Source: Rana temporaria
Taxonomy: Eukaryota; Chordata; Amphibia; Anura; Ranidae
Assembly (NCBI RefSeq): GCF_905171775.1
Contig: NC_053493.1
Span: forward strand, 247,968,438-248,032,437
Direction of reading: 5' to 3'
Length of the DNA stretch: 64,000 nt
Position numbers and translations under genes: made by a program. A model generated the notes under the pieces. It did no database searches. It saw only the letters and a list, made by a program, of their open reading frames with translations, and was not told where the DNA came from. Positions 11,738-23,712 of the stretch are shown one piece after another (positions within the stretch are counted from its first letter, which is position 1; each line of letters starts with the position of its first letter).

Positions 11738-12497
11738 GGCCCGGATTCACATACATTGGCGCATATTTATGCCGGCGTAGCGTATCGAATATACGCTACG
11801 CCGACACAGCGCAGAGAGGCAAGCACAGTATTCACAAAGCACTTGCTCCCACTCGCTCTCAAATCTACGCTGGGTTTCCTCTGCGTATTCCGGCTTAGGT
11901 GGAAGTGGGCGTGAGCCATGCTAATGAGGCGTGAGCCCATGCAAATGATGGGCCAAGCGCCATAGAAGTACTTAAAACGAACCGTGCATGCGCCCTCCCG
12001 TGACCGCATCCCTGTGCGCATGCTCAGAATCATGTCAGAACTACTCCCTAAGATACGACGGATCACTGCCTACGACGTGAACGTAACCTACGCCCAGCCC
12101 TATTCACGTACTACCTAAACGACGTAAAATACGACGGATGTGTTCCCTGGTCCATACCTTAGCATGACTTGCGCCTCATATATGGGGCTTAACTTTACGC
12201 CGGACGTACGACTTACGCAAACCGCGTATATTATGCGCCGGGCGCAAGTACGTTCGTGAATCGGCGTATCTCCCTCATTTGCATATGTGCATAGAAAATC
12301 AATGGGAGCGGCAAATGCGCCCAGCGTAAATATGCGCCTATGATACGCCGGCGTAGGAAAGTTACGTCGGTCGGATGAAGCCTATTTTCAGGCGTATCTC
12401 AGTTTATGGGCACGGCGCACAGATACGACGGCGCATATTTACACTTAAGCGGCGTATCTCGAGATACGTCGGCGTAAGTGCTTTGTGAATCCGGGCC
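11738..12497. mobile_element. MITE with GGCCCGGATTCAC ends
   Basis: Inverted ends GGCCCGGATTCAC and GTGAATCCGGGCC, flanked by AGT on both sides (11735-11737, 12498-12500). The interior is full of GGCGTATCT/ACGTCGGCGTA words in both orientations. 760 bp, non-coding, and related in design to 3779-4473. Confidence 0.8.
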
Positions 12498-12500
12498 AGT

Positions 12501-13695
12501 TTGTCTACTTGGACTGAGGACAAAAATGATCAATGTCCCTAGGTGTTCCTGCCAGTGCCTCTGTTTTCCTATTAAAAACTGACCACGTTAAGCAGGAGAG
12601 CACACCGTGGTCAGATCTTTAGCTATGCTGGGTACTCAGTGTACTCTCCTCCAATGATCAGACTTGTCTTGAAACGCCCCTGCTGCACAGCCATTCACTG
12701 GCAAGCTCAGTGTGCTGCTGCTTCTCCTCCCCCCAGCTCTTATTCAGCTGAGAACAGAGGGGATGTGATCATTTATAAAAAAGGGAGAAAAAAAGGTATT
12801 TATACTGTTTTTTATATATATTCAAAAATGTTTTGCCTTTCATTTGTATTTTAAACTAAATGGGTTGTTTTACAAGGTGATCACTTTAAAGTTTAACTGT
12901 ATACTCACCGATCCATCCATGTCTCCAAGAAATCCCCTTGAAAAACACTCCCTAGCATGTCTAGCTGCAGGCATTTTGAGTAAGGGCAGATGATTAATGT
13001 ACCATTTACTTCCTGGAATCAATCTGCCCTTAGCTCAGGCGTGCAGACAGGAGAATGTGCTTAGCCGAGAAAGCCATAACCCCGGTCTCCACTTCTCCAC
13101 TTCTTCAGCGGGCGGCATGCTTTCAGATAAAAGTGGTCTCAGTGGCGGATTCGCTGCAAGAGAGGGTGGCAGGAGAGAGGCCCCCCTCCCGCCGTGCTCT
13201 GGTGTCCTCCGCCGCTTACAGGAGCCAACGGCAGCGGCGGAGGCTATCGGATCCTTCTCTCTGTGTGGTATGGAGCTGAGTGAGAGGAAGATGCCCCCCA
13301 CCCGACTCTATACTATTGCAGGGTGGAAACAACGTCACTTCCGCCCATAGCTCTTAAAGGGACATTTAAAAAAAAAATCTAATTACATATTTATTTTTTA
13401 TTGCATTTTAGTGTAAATATGTGATCTTTTTAAACCCAGATCTCATATTTGAGAGTTCCTGTCATGCTTTTTTTGCTATTACAAGGGATGTTTACATTAC
13501 TTGTAATAGAAATAAAAGTGACACATTTAAAAAAAAAAAAAGAACAGTGTATAAAATATATACACATATAAAAACAAAATTGGGCTAATTTTACTGTTGT
13601 CTTATTTTTTCTTTAAAAAAGTGCTCTTCTAAGACCTCTGTGCAAATATGATGTGACAGAAAGTATTGTAACGGCTGCCATTTTATTCTCTAGGC
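12501..13695. other. repeat-like intergenic sequence
   Basis: No gene. 13370-13695 continues after the hAT MITE at 13840-13925 and resembles 6075-6140, so it belongs to a dispersed repeat. The GC-rich 13030-13345 segment has open frames on both strands but no splice or domain support. Confidence 0.3.
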
Positions 13696-13831
13696 CAGTG
13701 ATGGCGAACCTTGGCACTCCAGATGTTTTGGAACTACATTTCCCATGATGCTCATACACTCTGCAGTGTAGTGGAGCATCATGGGAAATGTAGTTCCAAA
13801 ACATCTGGGGTGCCAAGGTTCGCCATCACTG
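13696..13831. mobile_element. hAT-type palindromic MITE
   Basis: CAGTGATGGCGAACCTTGG and its complement at the other end, nearly palindromic throughout, with perfect 8-bp duplication CTCTAGGC at 13688-13695 and 13832-13839. Confidence 0.9.
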
Positions 13832-13839
13832 CTCTAGGC

Positions 13840-14211
13840 TGTTAAAAAAAATATCTAATGTCTGGGGGTTCTAAACCAGTAAACATCAAATCTCAAAACA
13901 AGGCTCTGACTTTAAGTGGTTAAATTACCCCAATATATCTTCCCACTTGGCAGCAGATGCTCGATAATTTGGGGTGGAAAACCAACACCCAACGCCACCC
14001 CCCATTAACGTGGGGAACACCGGAAACACTGGGAACACTGCCTCCCCCCGGCACTGCGGGAGATGGCCAGCCTCCTTAGCTCTGTACTGCCCAGACTCAG
14101 CGTTGTGGGGGAATTAAGCAATTTTGTTTCCATCCACTCGTGGTACAAGGAAAGAAAATTACATAATATATGGCCTCCCTAAAATGCTTATTTAACACAG
14201 GAGCATCTCTA
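13840..14211. other. repeat tail and unclassified sequence
   Basis: 13840-13925 is the right half of the repeat split by the MITE. The rest has no recognised feature. Confidence 0.3.
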
Positions 14212-14625
14212 ATGCTGCGTACAAACGATCGAAAATTCCGACAAGAAAACCGTGGATTTTTTTCAGATGGAATTTTGCCTCAAACTTGTGTTGCATACAC
14301 ACGGTCACACAAAATTCCGACCATCAAGAACACGGAGACGTACAACACTACAACGAGCAGAGAAAAGTTCAATGATTGAGAAAATGCGTCAAATTGATTC
14401 CGAGCATGCATGTTTTTTTTTGCGCGTCAAAATTGTATACAGACGATCGGAAATTCCGACAAGAACTTTCCCCGTCTGAAAATTTGAGAACCAGCTCTCA
14501 AATTTTTGCTGTCAGAAATTCCGACAGAAAAAGTCCGATGGGGCCTAGACACGGTCGGAATTTCCGAATAAAAAAAAAAAATCAAACTTTTTCTGTCGGA
14601 AATTCCGATCGTGTGTACGCGACAT
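14212..14625. mobile_element. MITE with ATGCTGCGTACAAACGATC ends
   Basis: Ends ATGCTGCGTACAAACGATCG and CGATCGTGTGTACGCGACAT, TA flanks. The interior alternates GGAATTTCCGAC-type words in both orientations. Family of 362, 17408 and 28867. Confidence 0.8.
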
Positions 14626-14637
14626 AAGAGTACTTAA

Positions 14638-15117
14638 AGCGGATGTGCCACGGGAAAATAATATTAAAAGCCAGCAGCTATAAATACTGCAGCTGCTGAC
14701 TTTTAATATTAGGACACTTACCTGTCCTGGAGTCCAGCGCCGATCGTAGCAGAGGACGAGCGATCGCTCGTCTCTCTGCTGCTCCCCCCGCCATCCACGC
14801 TGAGGGAACCAGGAAGTGAAGCGCTGCGGCTTCACTGCCCGGTTCCCTACGGCGCATGCGCGAGCCGTGCCGTTGCCCGCCGATTGGCTCCCGATGTGTG
14901 CTGGGAGCCGAGTGTTCCCAGCACACAACGGGGGGGGGGCGACGGGATGTGACGGAATGCCCGTCTTTTGCCCGTGAATGCCGGGCCGGAAGTGGGTGCA
15001 AATACCTGTCTTTAGACAGGTATCTGCACCCCCCTCCCCCCTGAAAGGTGTCAAATGTGACACCGGAGGGGGGAGGGTTCCGATCAGCGGGACTCCACTT
15101 TAGGGTGGAGAACCGCT
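14638..15117. mobile_element. TTAA-flanked foldback MITE (AGCGG ends)
   Basis: TTAA at 14634-14637 and 15118-15121. Ends AGCGGATGTGCCAC and GTGGAGAACCGCT, with inner inverted repeats such as 14670-14715 (TAAAAGYCAGCAGC). Non-coding. Confidence 0.75.
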
Positions 15118-15296
15118 TTAAATGTGCAGCATTTTTCTTCCTGTGTTGCAAACCTGTCTTGCATTCATAACACAGATTGCCTTGGGGACAAGCTAGGACT
15201 ATGGACAAAAGACACCTAATGGTGTTGATCATCTACAAAGTCTTTGCTGACCGGTCAATTAAAGTGCAAGACTTCCTTTCCTTTGCCAGGGATTAA

Positions 15297-15643
15297 AGGG
15301 GTTGTAAAGGTTTGTTTTTTATTTTCTAAATAGGTTCCTTTAAGCTAGTGCATTGTTGGTTCACTTACCTTTTCCTTCGATTTCCCTTCTAAATGATTTT
15401 TTTTTCTTTGTCTGAATTTCTCACTTCCTGTTCTTCCTCAGTAAGCTGTTCTGGCTGACTAACCCCCAGCCAGAATGGCTCAGATGATGGGGGCAAGCTT
15501 ACTGAGGAGAAACAGGATGTGAGAAATTCAGACAAAGAAAAAAAACATTTAGAAGGGAAATGGAAGGAAAAAGTAAGTGAACCAACAATGCACTAGCTTA
15601 AAGGAACCTATTTAGAAAATAAAAACGAACCTTTACAACCCCT
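15297..15643. mobile_element. TTAA-flanked foldback MITE (AGGGGTTGTAAAGG ends)
   Basis: TTAA at 15293-15296 and 15644-15647. Long, nearly perfect inverted arms of about 150 bp around a short centre. 347 bp. Confidence 0.9.
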
Positions 15644-15647
15644 TTAA

Positions 15648-16610
15648 AGAAATCTCTGCTGAATATGAACTATTTAGCATACAAATAACTTGGATAAACA
15701 ATATAAAAAAAACTAACACCACTTATCCTGCTGAGTAAAACTGGATACGCATTTTTCTTTCATATGTAAATTACTCCCGCTATGGATATGTGAATTTTCC
15801 ACTTGAAATGTTATTTATAAAATCCACCATTTTGAAATGTTGCTGTATGCTTGTTACAGATCCATGCCCAAAGTCCACAAATCTAGTGCTGTCTCTATTG
15901 TAAAATGCTATACAGTGTATTGCTATTCCATATATGCTGTATAGTAGCTTACAATACTATTTAGAACATAGATATTTCGAAAGAGAGAAAATCTGTAACT
16001 AACAATTTATTAGGTTATGGGTTTTTAAATATAACATTCCACACGGTAAAAGGCAAAAGGGAAAAAAAAAAACTTATCTGTGATCAAAAACCTGGCTTAA
16101 GTCTGTCCACACAGATCCACTTATTCCCTTGTTGGGTTTTGTGATGTTACCTCTTATCTGGAATTTAGAATATGATGACAGACTGTCAATCAGAGCCCCG
16201 AAGTCCAAGACATGTCTGCCATTAACTTGACAGTCCTTCATTCTGCATACTATCAGTGTTCGGGGTGGGGAAAAATAGATGAGGACTGTAGCCATTGACA
16301 AAAATACAAATTTGCATATGAGAAAAATCAGAATATCACTGTCTCATATGCTTAGACTGTATATTTTGGGGAATGATAAAGAGTGGTCAATAGTTGATGC
16401 AAAAAGATTGTGAAGGGACCACTGCGTTTAAGAAATGGAAAGGTGAACTTTAAAGTACAAGTTCACTTTTAGCGTTAACAGAGGAAAATCTTTAGTAGTG
16501 GTGAAGTAGCTACAAACATAACACTCGTACCATGACTAGTGTAGCTATAGAGGAGCAACTGGGCAGAGAGGGATAATACAGTGGGAATAGCTCTTTGGGA
16601 TGGAGGAAGA
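15648..16610. other. low-copy stretch with one candidate orphan exon
   Basis: No repeat recognised. It contains the protein-like minus frame at 16074-16301, listed separately. Otherwise AT-rich and featureless. Confidence 0.3.
16074..16301 (-). CDS. candidate exon of an unidentified protein
   Basis: 75-residue minus frame in non-repeat DNA with protein-like content: CRMKDCQVNGRHVLDFGAL, then DSLSSYSKFQIRGN and SGSVWTDLSQVFDH. A polypyrimidine tract and AG (CCCGAACACTGATAG) precede the TATGCAG position, and GTAACA after ATAAGAG or GT after AGCCAG could be donors. I do not recognise the family and see no matching neighbouring exon. It could equally be a chance frame. Confidence 0.2.
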   Translation of the reverse strand: MSMATVLIYFSPPRTLIVCRMKDCQVNGRHVLDFGALIDSLSSYSKFQIRGNITKPNKGISGSVWTDLSQVFDHR

Positions 16611-16622
16611 GGTGCTGGTGCC

Positions 16623-17194
16623 CAGGGATGGACTGGCCATTGGGGCTACAGGGAGTTTCCCGGTGGGCCAATGGCTCAGTGGCTCAGTGGGCCGGCTTCA
16701 GTGACAGCGGACTGCCGCCCCCCTCTGCTCCTCTGTCTCTCCCTTCCCACAGCGCTCACCTCCTCTCCCTCCCCGCAGCGTTCACCTGGGGGGACCAGAG
16801 GAGCAGGGGTAGGACCAGAGGAGCAGGGGGAGGACAAGAGGAGCAGGGGGAGGACCAGAGGAGCAGGGGGGAGGGGACAGACAGCTGACTCAACGGCTAT
16901 GGCCTGGGAGTTTCTCACTTCTGCCTAATCTTGTCCCATAAGGGAGGCACAGAATTGATTCTTTGCCCCGGGTTAAATAATGTCTAGCTTCCCCACTGGT
17001 ACTGCCTATAAGAGGACCAGTACCAGCCGTTCTACTCTAATAAAAGTAGAACGACTAGTGAAGGGGGAGAGGGGGCTTGGGTGGCTGGGGGTGGGGGGTG
17101 TGTGGGAGTTGCCCGGCTGCCATGGGAGAGACCTGTCAAAGTGGGCCAGTCTGGATGAAGTCCAGGGCCAAATTCCTGTCCCAGTCCAGCCCTG
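16623..17194. mobile_element. hAT-type non-autonomous element, 572 bp
   Basis: Ends CAGGGATGGACTGG and CCAGTCCAGCCCTG, with a perfect 8-bp duplication CTGGTGCC at 16615-16622 and 17195-17202. It encloses a short G-rich minisatellite at 16785-16872 (GAGGAGCAGGGGGAGGACCA units, about four). Non-coding. Confidence 0.88.
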
Positions 17195-17202
17195 CTGGTG
17201 CC

Positions 17203-17407
17203 TACATATTTGTTCCAAGCAGGTGAGAAAGGGGACAGTTGTGGCTATCAGGAGGAAATTTTATTGCAATGTGAGTTTATGTGAAATCTTTATTGTCCAA
17301 TCCTGACAGATAAGTGAGATTTAAATAGATAGGTCCACCAATCAGGATTACCCCATGCAAGCCTATGCATGAGTTCTTTACCAGTCCGCACACTTAAAAG
17401 AGAAGTA
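17203..17407. other. no recognised feature
   Basis: Short interval between two transposons; nothing identified. Confidence 0.3.
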
Positions 17408-17783
17408 ATGCCCTGTACACACATGGAATTTCCGATGGGATAAAATCTGATGGAATTTTCCATCGGAATTCCGTTCAAGCTGTCTTGCATACACACTGTC
17501 AGACCGAATTCCGACAGTCCAAAACGCGGTGACTTAAAACACTACGACGAGCCGAGAAAAATGAAGTTCAATGCTTCTGAGCATGTGTCGACATGATTTT
17601 GAGCATGCATGTTTATTTCTCTGTCGGAGTTCCAAACAGACGATCGGAAAAAAATAAAACATGTTCTATTTCTAAACTCTGACGTAAAAAAGTCAGATGG
17701 GGCCCACACACGGTTGGAATATCCGATGAAAAAAATCTGTCTGACTTTTTTCATCGTAAATTCTGATCGTGTGTACAAGGCAT
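17408..17783. mobile_element. MITE with ATGCCCTGTACACAC ends
   Basis: Ends ATGCCCTGTACACACATGG and GATCGTGTGTACAAGGCAT. Interior of GGAATTTCCGATG words in both orientations. Diverged member of the 362/14212/28867 family. Confidence 0.75.
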
Positions 17784-17904
17784 TGGAAGGAGTCTTTGGA
17801 TCACCAGAACACCAACATGGGCCCTCATGCAGTTTAATGGTTACTATGGAATATTTACGTACACATATACCAGTTACTGCCTGGGTAAAGAAAAATATAT
17901 ATTG

Positions 17905-18974
17905 TGTAGCGCTACCCCCTAAGGAGCCGCTGATTGATTTGGGATCGGCGTATTAAGTTACCTCTATATGTTGTCTAGGGGTGAAGGTAGTGAGTAGAGC
18001 AATAAGCGAATGTCCAATTCGTAGATCAGGTTTTCTGAATACTTTATTTCTTGGCCCAACACGACCAACATCAGAAAAGGTTGATGAAGTAAAGGAACTT
18101 TGCGGTATCAGGCTTGGATAGAAGGAAAGCAATCCTGCTTTCAGTAGTAGTACAGTTCGTCGCCACTCCAGCCAGAGTGGGTGAAGTGCCTCTGGACAGA
18201 CCCCTGCCACAGGCCTGGCAGCCGAAGTGCCACTTTAAGGTTGCTGGGAGAAACAGGTCTCTGCCACAGACCTGGCTCTAGTGGGGGCCTCTGCCACAGG
18301 CCTAGTACTTGGATGAGTTAAATAGTTGAGCTAATCCTCCCAGTAAATTGTGCTAGGGTCACTGGTTGAAAGTGGAAGTGTACCTGTCAATGTTCCGGTC
18401 ACCAGATCCACGATGGTTCGTTCAAGCCCTCTTGGATAACCTGCCTCCGGGTTTTCCTCAAGCCGATCCTCCACCGAACGGCATACAGCCTGGGATCTCC
18501 TCAGTAGAAGGGGTACCCAGTAAGTCACTGGGGCCCCTTGGTAGCATCAGTTGCTCCAGGCCAGGAGGGCCCAGAGTCTGGAACTCCGCGTGGCGCGCGA
18601 CCCCAAGCCAGGTGGGCCATAGTGGTGGGGCCCGCGATGTGCGCACACCCTAAAGGTGGGTGCCGCACCTGGAACCAGGAACCCGCAAAGAACCCAGAAC
18701 AACGGCCTCTGGCACAGAAATACTCCTCCCAGCATGCCCCGCAAGGAAAAACTCCTCCAATTGGCTGCTGAGAAGAAGCGGCTCCGCCTGGACCTCTCTG
18801 GCGCCACCTGCCGCCCAGGGATGAAACCGCATCCCTAGAACGCAGTCTGACCCACAGAACAATCCAGATTTGGCGAAAAGCCAAATTTAACATAATTAAG
18901 AATGAGAGCAACTTATCTCTCTCATTCTCCCACTAACTTTAGTGTAGTGCCCTTAAAGTTAAGGGGGCGCTACA
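17905..18974. mobile_element. LTR-like (or large MITE) element, TGTAGCGC...GCGCTACA
   Basis: 1,070 bp starting TGTAGCGCTACCCCCTAA and ending TTAAGGGGGCGCTACA, flanked by ATTG on both sides (17901-17904, 18975-18978). TG..CA borders and a 4-bp duplication fit a solo LTR; the 16-bp inverted ends also fit a DNA element. No coding. It contains repeated CTGCCACAGGCCTGG-type words at 18205-18305. A relative sits inverted at about 6850-8570. Confidence 0.65.
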
Positions 18975-18978
18975 ATTG

Positions 18979-20327
18979 CTTCCAGTGAGAAAAGTGACAA
19001 TATTTGGAAGTGCCTCCCCCCTCCCTTAATATATACAGCAAAATACAGCCAATCAGAAGGTTCATGTTCATGGAACTATCACTTAAACACTTTTTAGAAA
19101 CATGATATCACAAGACATTTTGTCTGAATCACAAGAGTGGCTGATCAGAATTAGATATTTTTTGGCAGGTCACAGTTCACATATATGTATTTTTAACTGT
19201 ATCCTTTGCTATTTGGCTTGAGTTTAGTATTAACAGCAAACCTGTAGATGGATGTTTTGTAGGAATGAATTAAGCTTACTGTAGGTGATTCTCTGGGTAA
19301 TGAAGTCTGGGAGGATGAAGGATAGATGTCCTAAATGTTGATATGGTAATAAAGCACATTAGTCAACTTGACAACACTGAATCACAGAGGAAGCAGCCCG
19401 TAAACAAGGCAACCATGCTTCACAATGAATAATCATGAACGGGAAATCTGAGACTATGTAATTTTCCCTAGACTTGTCTGTTGTAATTTCTTATTTACGA
19501 TTTTTCCTCCTGCTCAGCACATACAGCTCTGGCTTCAGCAATAATGCCCATATTAAGCAATTTATTGGATTTTTTCTCTGTTAAATAAATTGAAAACATT
19601 AGCATATTAATGCTATAAATCTTGTTTAAAAAACCCTCAAGAACTACAAAATACCTATGTTGGCCACAGGAACCAGTCAAATTGCAGAAGACCTATTTTC
19701 CTCTTGGATAGTTAAAACATGAAGGTGAATACCTAAATGGCAACTGATCTAAGGCGTGGAAGTGCAGTCTTGTGACCTTGACCTCTCTACAAAGGGAGTG
19801 TGCTGACACACAGGAATTAATGAAGTGTGCAAAATAATTAAAGTGGATGTAAACCCTCTCCTATACCCAGTAAACAGCCTCAGATGATAGAGATGAAACA
19901 AATCCTCCACAAGTTTTACATGCATATCTACTATCTTCAGCTTTATATATTCTTTTTAAAGTGCACATCATGTTAGAGATTTTCTCTTTCTGTTCAGCAC
20001 TGAGTGTGGATTCTTGGCATACAACCAAGACTGCTGATTGGAGTAAAGGCACCCCCCCTCCACATAGCACGAGACTTACAGAGCTGTGCTGTGAATAGAC
20101 AAGCTCTCTGCTAATCTATTTATAGCAATATTCCTCAACACAAATTTCAGGCTGGTTTTATCTTGGTTGACAGAGAACTTGTCAGAAGTTATTATGCTGA
20201 TAACAGAGCAACGAAACAGCAAATACACATGGGACTTAGGGCTTTGAGGTAAGAAAGCACTACAGATATATGGCAGTAATAGAATGATTGGGATTATAAT
20301 GGTACAACCTACCCCTCAAGCCACTGC

Positions 20328-20331
<4 letters not shown>
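18979..20331. other. low-copy intergenic stretch
   Basis: No gene recognised. 19180-19490 is AT-balanced and non-repetitive, with a conserved-element look. 19842-19960 begins AGTGGATGTAAACCC after a TTAA, one end of a truncated foldback MITE. Confidence 0.3.

Positions 20332-20377
<46 letters not shown>
20332..20377. repeat. (TA)n microsatellite
   Basis: Uninterrupted AT dinucleotide run of about 23 units; length is probably polymorphic. Confidence 0.95.
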
Positions 20378-20380
<3 letters not shown>

Positions 20381-21308
20381 GGTTGTCCCCATACCGATAG
20401 TATCGGTATCGATACTGAGCATTTGCGTATGTACTTGTACTCGCGCAAATGCTCCCAATGCTTCACCGATACTTTTTTTTTCAGAGAGCGTGTGGAGAGG
20501 GGGTGGAGAGCGGAGCAGAGCAGTCCTCGGGTATGGAGGAGAGCTGCTGCCGCTGCCGCGTCCCCTAAGAGAAAGCCAAGCCCTGCACTTCCAAATCCCT
20601 GCTTGGATTCATGCAACATGAAATTTTGAATATTGCCTATCAAGTTATTATCTTGTGACGGACTTCCTGCATATGTTTAATGATATTTAGAGTTCCTCCT
20701 ATATTATTCCATTAATCTGGTGCACATTTTTATTTTATTTTTGGAATTGGGTTCCACCGCATATCTCCACACTTTATGAGATGTGAATGTGGGTGGCTGC
20801 TTAATCCTTATCACTGGTCATCCATGACCTTGTGTGTGGATATATTTATTTACTATACTATATTTATTATATATATCGTTATGATGGTCACACTATACTT
20901 TAGGTGTTAAGGGTTATGATCATAGCATTTTGGTTGCTAGATAGGACAACACACACGGTTTAGGTATTGCACTTATCCTTTTTCTATATTACACCTTTTA
21001 GCCACGTACTGGGAAGCTACCTTCCCATACACACCTGTTACACTGGTAGTGACCTTTATATTAAGGTTGACCTTTTTCACTTATTCCTGATTTATAAGGG
21101 CAGGTAGCGCAATCACCCCTTTTTCATTTATATTAGTCCATAAATATGGACATCAACTGCCTGTATTTACCACCTTTTGCCACCTGTATGAAATTAATAG
21201 CATAATAGAGACTAATATTTAATGAGTGACTTCTTTCTTGTTTTTTGTTGTAGCTCTTGCTTGTAGCATAGATTTTCTGGTTTGATACCCTATTAACAAT
21301 ATCTATGA
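20378..21308. repeat. dispersed repeat beginning AGGGTTGTCCCCATACCGA
   Basis: The first 90 bases (GTATCGGTATCGATACTGAG) have the look of the widespread hAT-like GTTGTCCC repeat of fish and frogs; the right end was not located. 20640-21120 is unclassified repeat-like sequence without coding. Confidence 0.4.
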
Positions 21309-21312
21309 TTAA

Positions 21313-22206
21313 CCACTTAAGGACCGCCTCCTGCACATTTACGTCGGCAGAATGGCACGGCTGATCACAAGCACGTACATGTATGTCCTCTTTACGTGCC
21401 CAGCCGTGGGTCGCGGGCAAAGCTCCGTGACCGCGGGACCCGCGAACCTGATCTCCGCTGGAGTCCAGCGATCGGTCTCCAGAGCTGAATTAACGGGGAG
21501 AGCTGTGTGTAAACACAGCTTCCCCGTTCTTCACTGTGGCACTGTCATCGATCGTGTGTTCCCTTTTATAGGGAAACACAATGGATGATGTCACACCTAC
21601 AGCCACACCCCCCTACAGTTATAAACACAGATGAGGTCACACTTAACCCCTTCAGCGCCCCCTTGTGGTTAACTCCCAAACTGCAATTGTAATTTTCACA
21701 GTAAACAATGCATATTTAATGCATTTTTTGCTGTGAAAATGACAATGGTCCCAAAAATGTGTCAAAATTGTCCGAAGTGTCCGCCATAATGTCGCAGTCA
21801 TGAAAAAAAATCGCTGATCGCCGCCATTAGTAGTAAAAAAAAAAATAATTAATAAAAATGCAATAAAACTATCCCCTATTTTGTAAACGCTATAAATTTT
21901 GCACAAACCAACCGATAAACGCTTATTGCGATTTTTTTTACCAAAAATAGGTAGAATACGTATCGGCCTAAACTGAGGAAATTTTTTTTATATATATATA
22001 TTTTTGGGGGATATTTATTATAGCAAAAAGTAAAAAATATTGTTTTTTTTTCAAAATTGTCGCTCTTTTTTTGTGATCAAATACCACCAAAAGAAAGCTC
22101 TATTTGTGGGAAAAAAAGGATGCAATTGTCAGTTAAAGCGACGCATTGCTGAATCGCAAAAACTGTCCGGGTCCTTTAGCTGCCTAAAGGTCTGGGTCTT
22201 AAGTGG
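21313..22206 (+). mobile_element. 1 kb TTAA-flanked element, copy C
   Basis: TTAA at 21309-21312 and 22207-22210. 894 bp, same order of blocks as copy A. The hairpin at 21492-21528 carries GCTGT/ACAGC in place of the GCCGT/ACGGC of copy A. Confidence 0.8.
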
Positions 22207-22210
22207 TTAA

Positions 22211-23168
22211 GCTCCATTTCACGTAAATGCATTAGAGGGGAGCTCTCCCATGGGTCTCTTATGGATGAAGATCAGGCTAAAGCCATTTTACAGTTGTGAC
22301 CATGGTGAGCATTAACACTGTGCGGGGATGCAACATGGGTCCGTAGGCGACAGGCAGTACATCAAACATGCATATTAAATATTAAAAAATTAACAAGACA
22401 CCAACATTGTATCAAATTAGGCCACGGCCTGATTTATTCGTTTTAAAACAAAATATTCAAGTGATATAATAAAATGTATTTCATCGATTAAATTCATCAA
22501 CAAATACTGATAAATTAAACAACTCTCAGCTCAGCCACTGAGTCGCGAGCTGACTCAACCTTCGGTTAACATTTTCTTTAGCTAAATTAATCCGAGGGGA
22601 TCCACCACATAAACTGACCGTGGCGGGGGGAGCTCCTTGCAACGTCTTCTCTCTGGTGACTGCCCAAGAATCCTGTCAGGTGGAACCTTAGACACAAAAC
22701 CAGCTTTCAGAATGTTCTAAAGGTCATATGACCTTAAATGACCAATCCTAACTTGATCCTCTGACCTTCCAGAACCCTCTTCTATCACATGACCCAAACT
22801 GACCAATGAAAAACCTCCCATTATAAAACCCTTTGACTTGGCTTCGATTGCCAACGCCATGGCCCCATAAGGCAAAGGGGGCCTAAAAAGGTTATCCCCC
22901 TTTCCTCCCCATTTTCTTGTAGACCCAGTGATTACAATAGTTGTATTCAGAAAATGAGCAATATCTGAAAATATAATCAGCAATTCTGCCAGACAAACAG
23001 CATTGTCTGGAAAAGGTCAGCAATAGCAGCCATTGTAATTCATGGTTTTCTGCAAAGCTGGTCACACACAGTCAGATGGTGTCATCATTTCTGCACCAAT
23101 ACCCAGTGAATGCAGGACATGTGGTAACGACTCCTCAGGGATGTACCCATGATGCCCTGTACACACAA
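22211..23168. other. unclassified, probably repetitive
   Basis: No gene, no terminal repeats found. 22830-22900 and 22580-22650 are GC-rich patches in AT-rich sequence. Nothing further can be supported. Confidence 0.25.
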
Positions 23169-23267
23169 TGGGGTTGATTAACTTAAACCGGAGAATGCAA
23201 AATCTGGTGCAGCTCTGCAAAGAATCCAATCAGCTGCCAGGTTGTTTTTTTTTTTGTCAAAGCTTAA

Positions 23268-23708
23268 AGGGTTTGTAAAGGATTTTTTTTTATCTTAATA
23301 GCTTCCTTTACCTTAATGCAGTGCTGTTTTCATGTCCTCATTGTTTGTGTTTGCTCTCAAGTTGCTGTAATTCTTCTCTGATCTCCACACTTCCTGGTTG
23401 TCCGTTTCCTGATGACCACAGTGCTGGGAGCTTTCTCTCTGTGGTCACTAACTTCAAGGAGGTGTGATTTCTGTGTGTCTAGTTTCTAGTTTTGTTTTCC
23501 AAACCATCTCTGCTCTATGGCTCTGTATGCTCTGTAAGGCAGAGAGGCAGGAAACAGCATGCAAAAACGAAACTAGAAACTACAGGTACATTATATGATT
23601 GATTTTATAAATTTTTAATCGTTTTTAAAAGGAATCAGTTAACTGTTATGTCTCTATACCCTGTAAACACTCATTTCAGCAAAAATATATTTTTTATTTA
23701 CAACACCT
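23268..23708. mobile_element. TTAA-flanked foldback MITE in nest
   Basis: Ends AGGGTTTGTAAAGGA and ATTTACAACACCT. TTAA at 23264-23267 and 23709-23712; the second is shared with the next element. Confidence 0.85.
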
Positions 23709-23712
23709 TTAA

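Noticed and set aside
14545..15232. Overlapping 172- and 184-residue minus frames
   Set aside because: They run across a MITE and a TTAA foldback element and are by-products of GC-rich inverted repeats.
16581..16928. G-rich frames (115 and 97 residues)
   Set aside because: They fall inside the hAT element with its minisatellite; the repeated RSRGRTRGAG pattern is the array.
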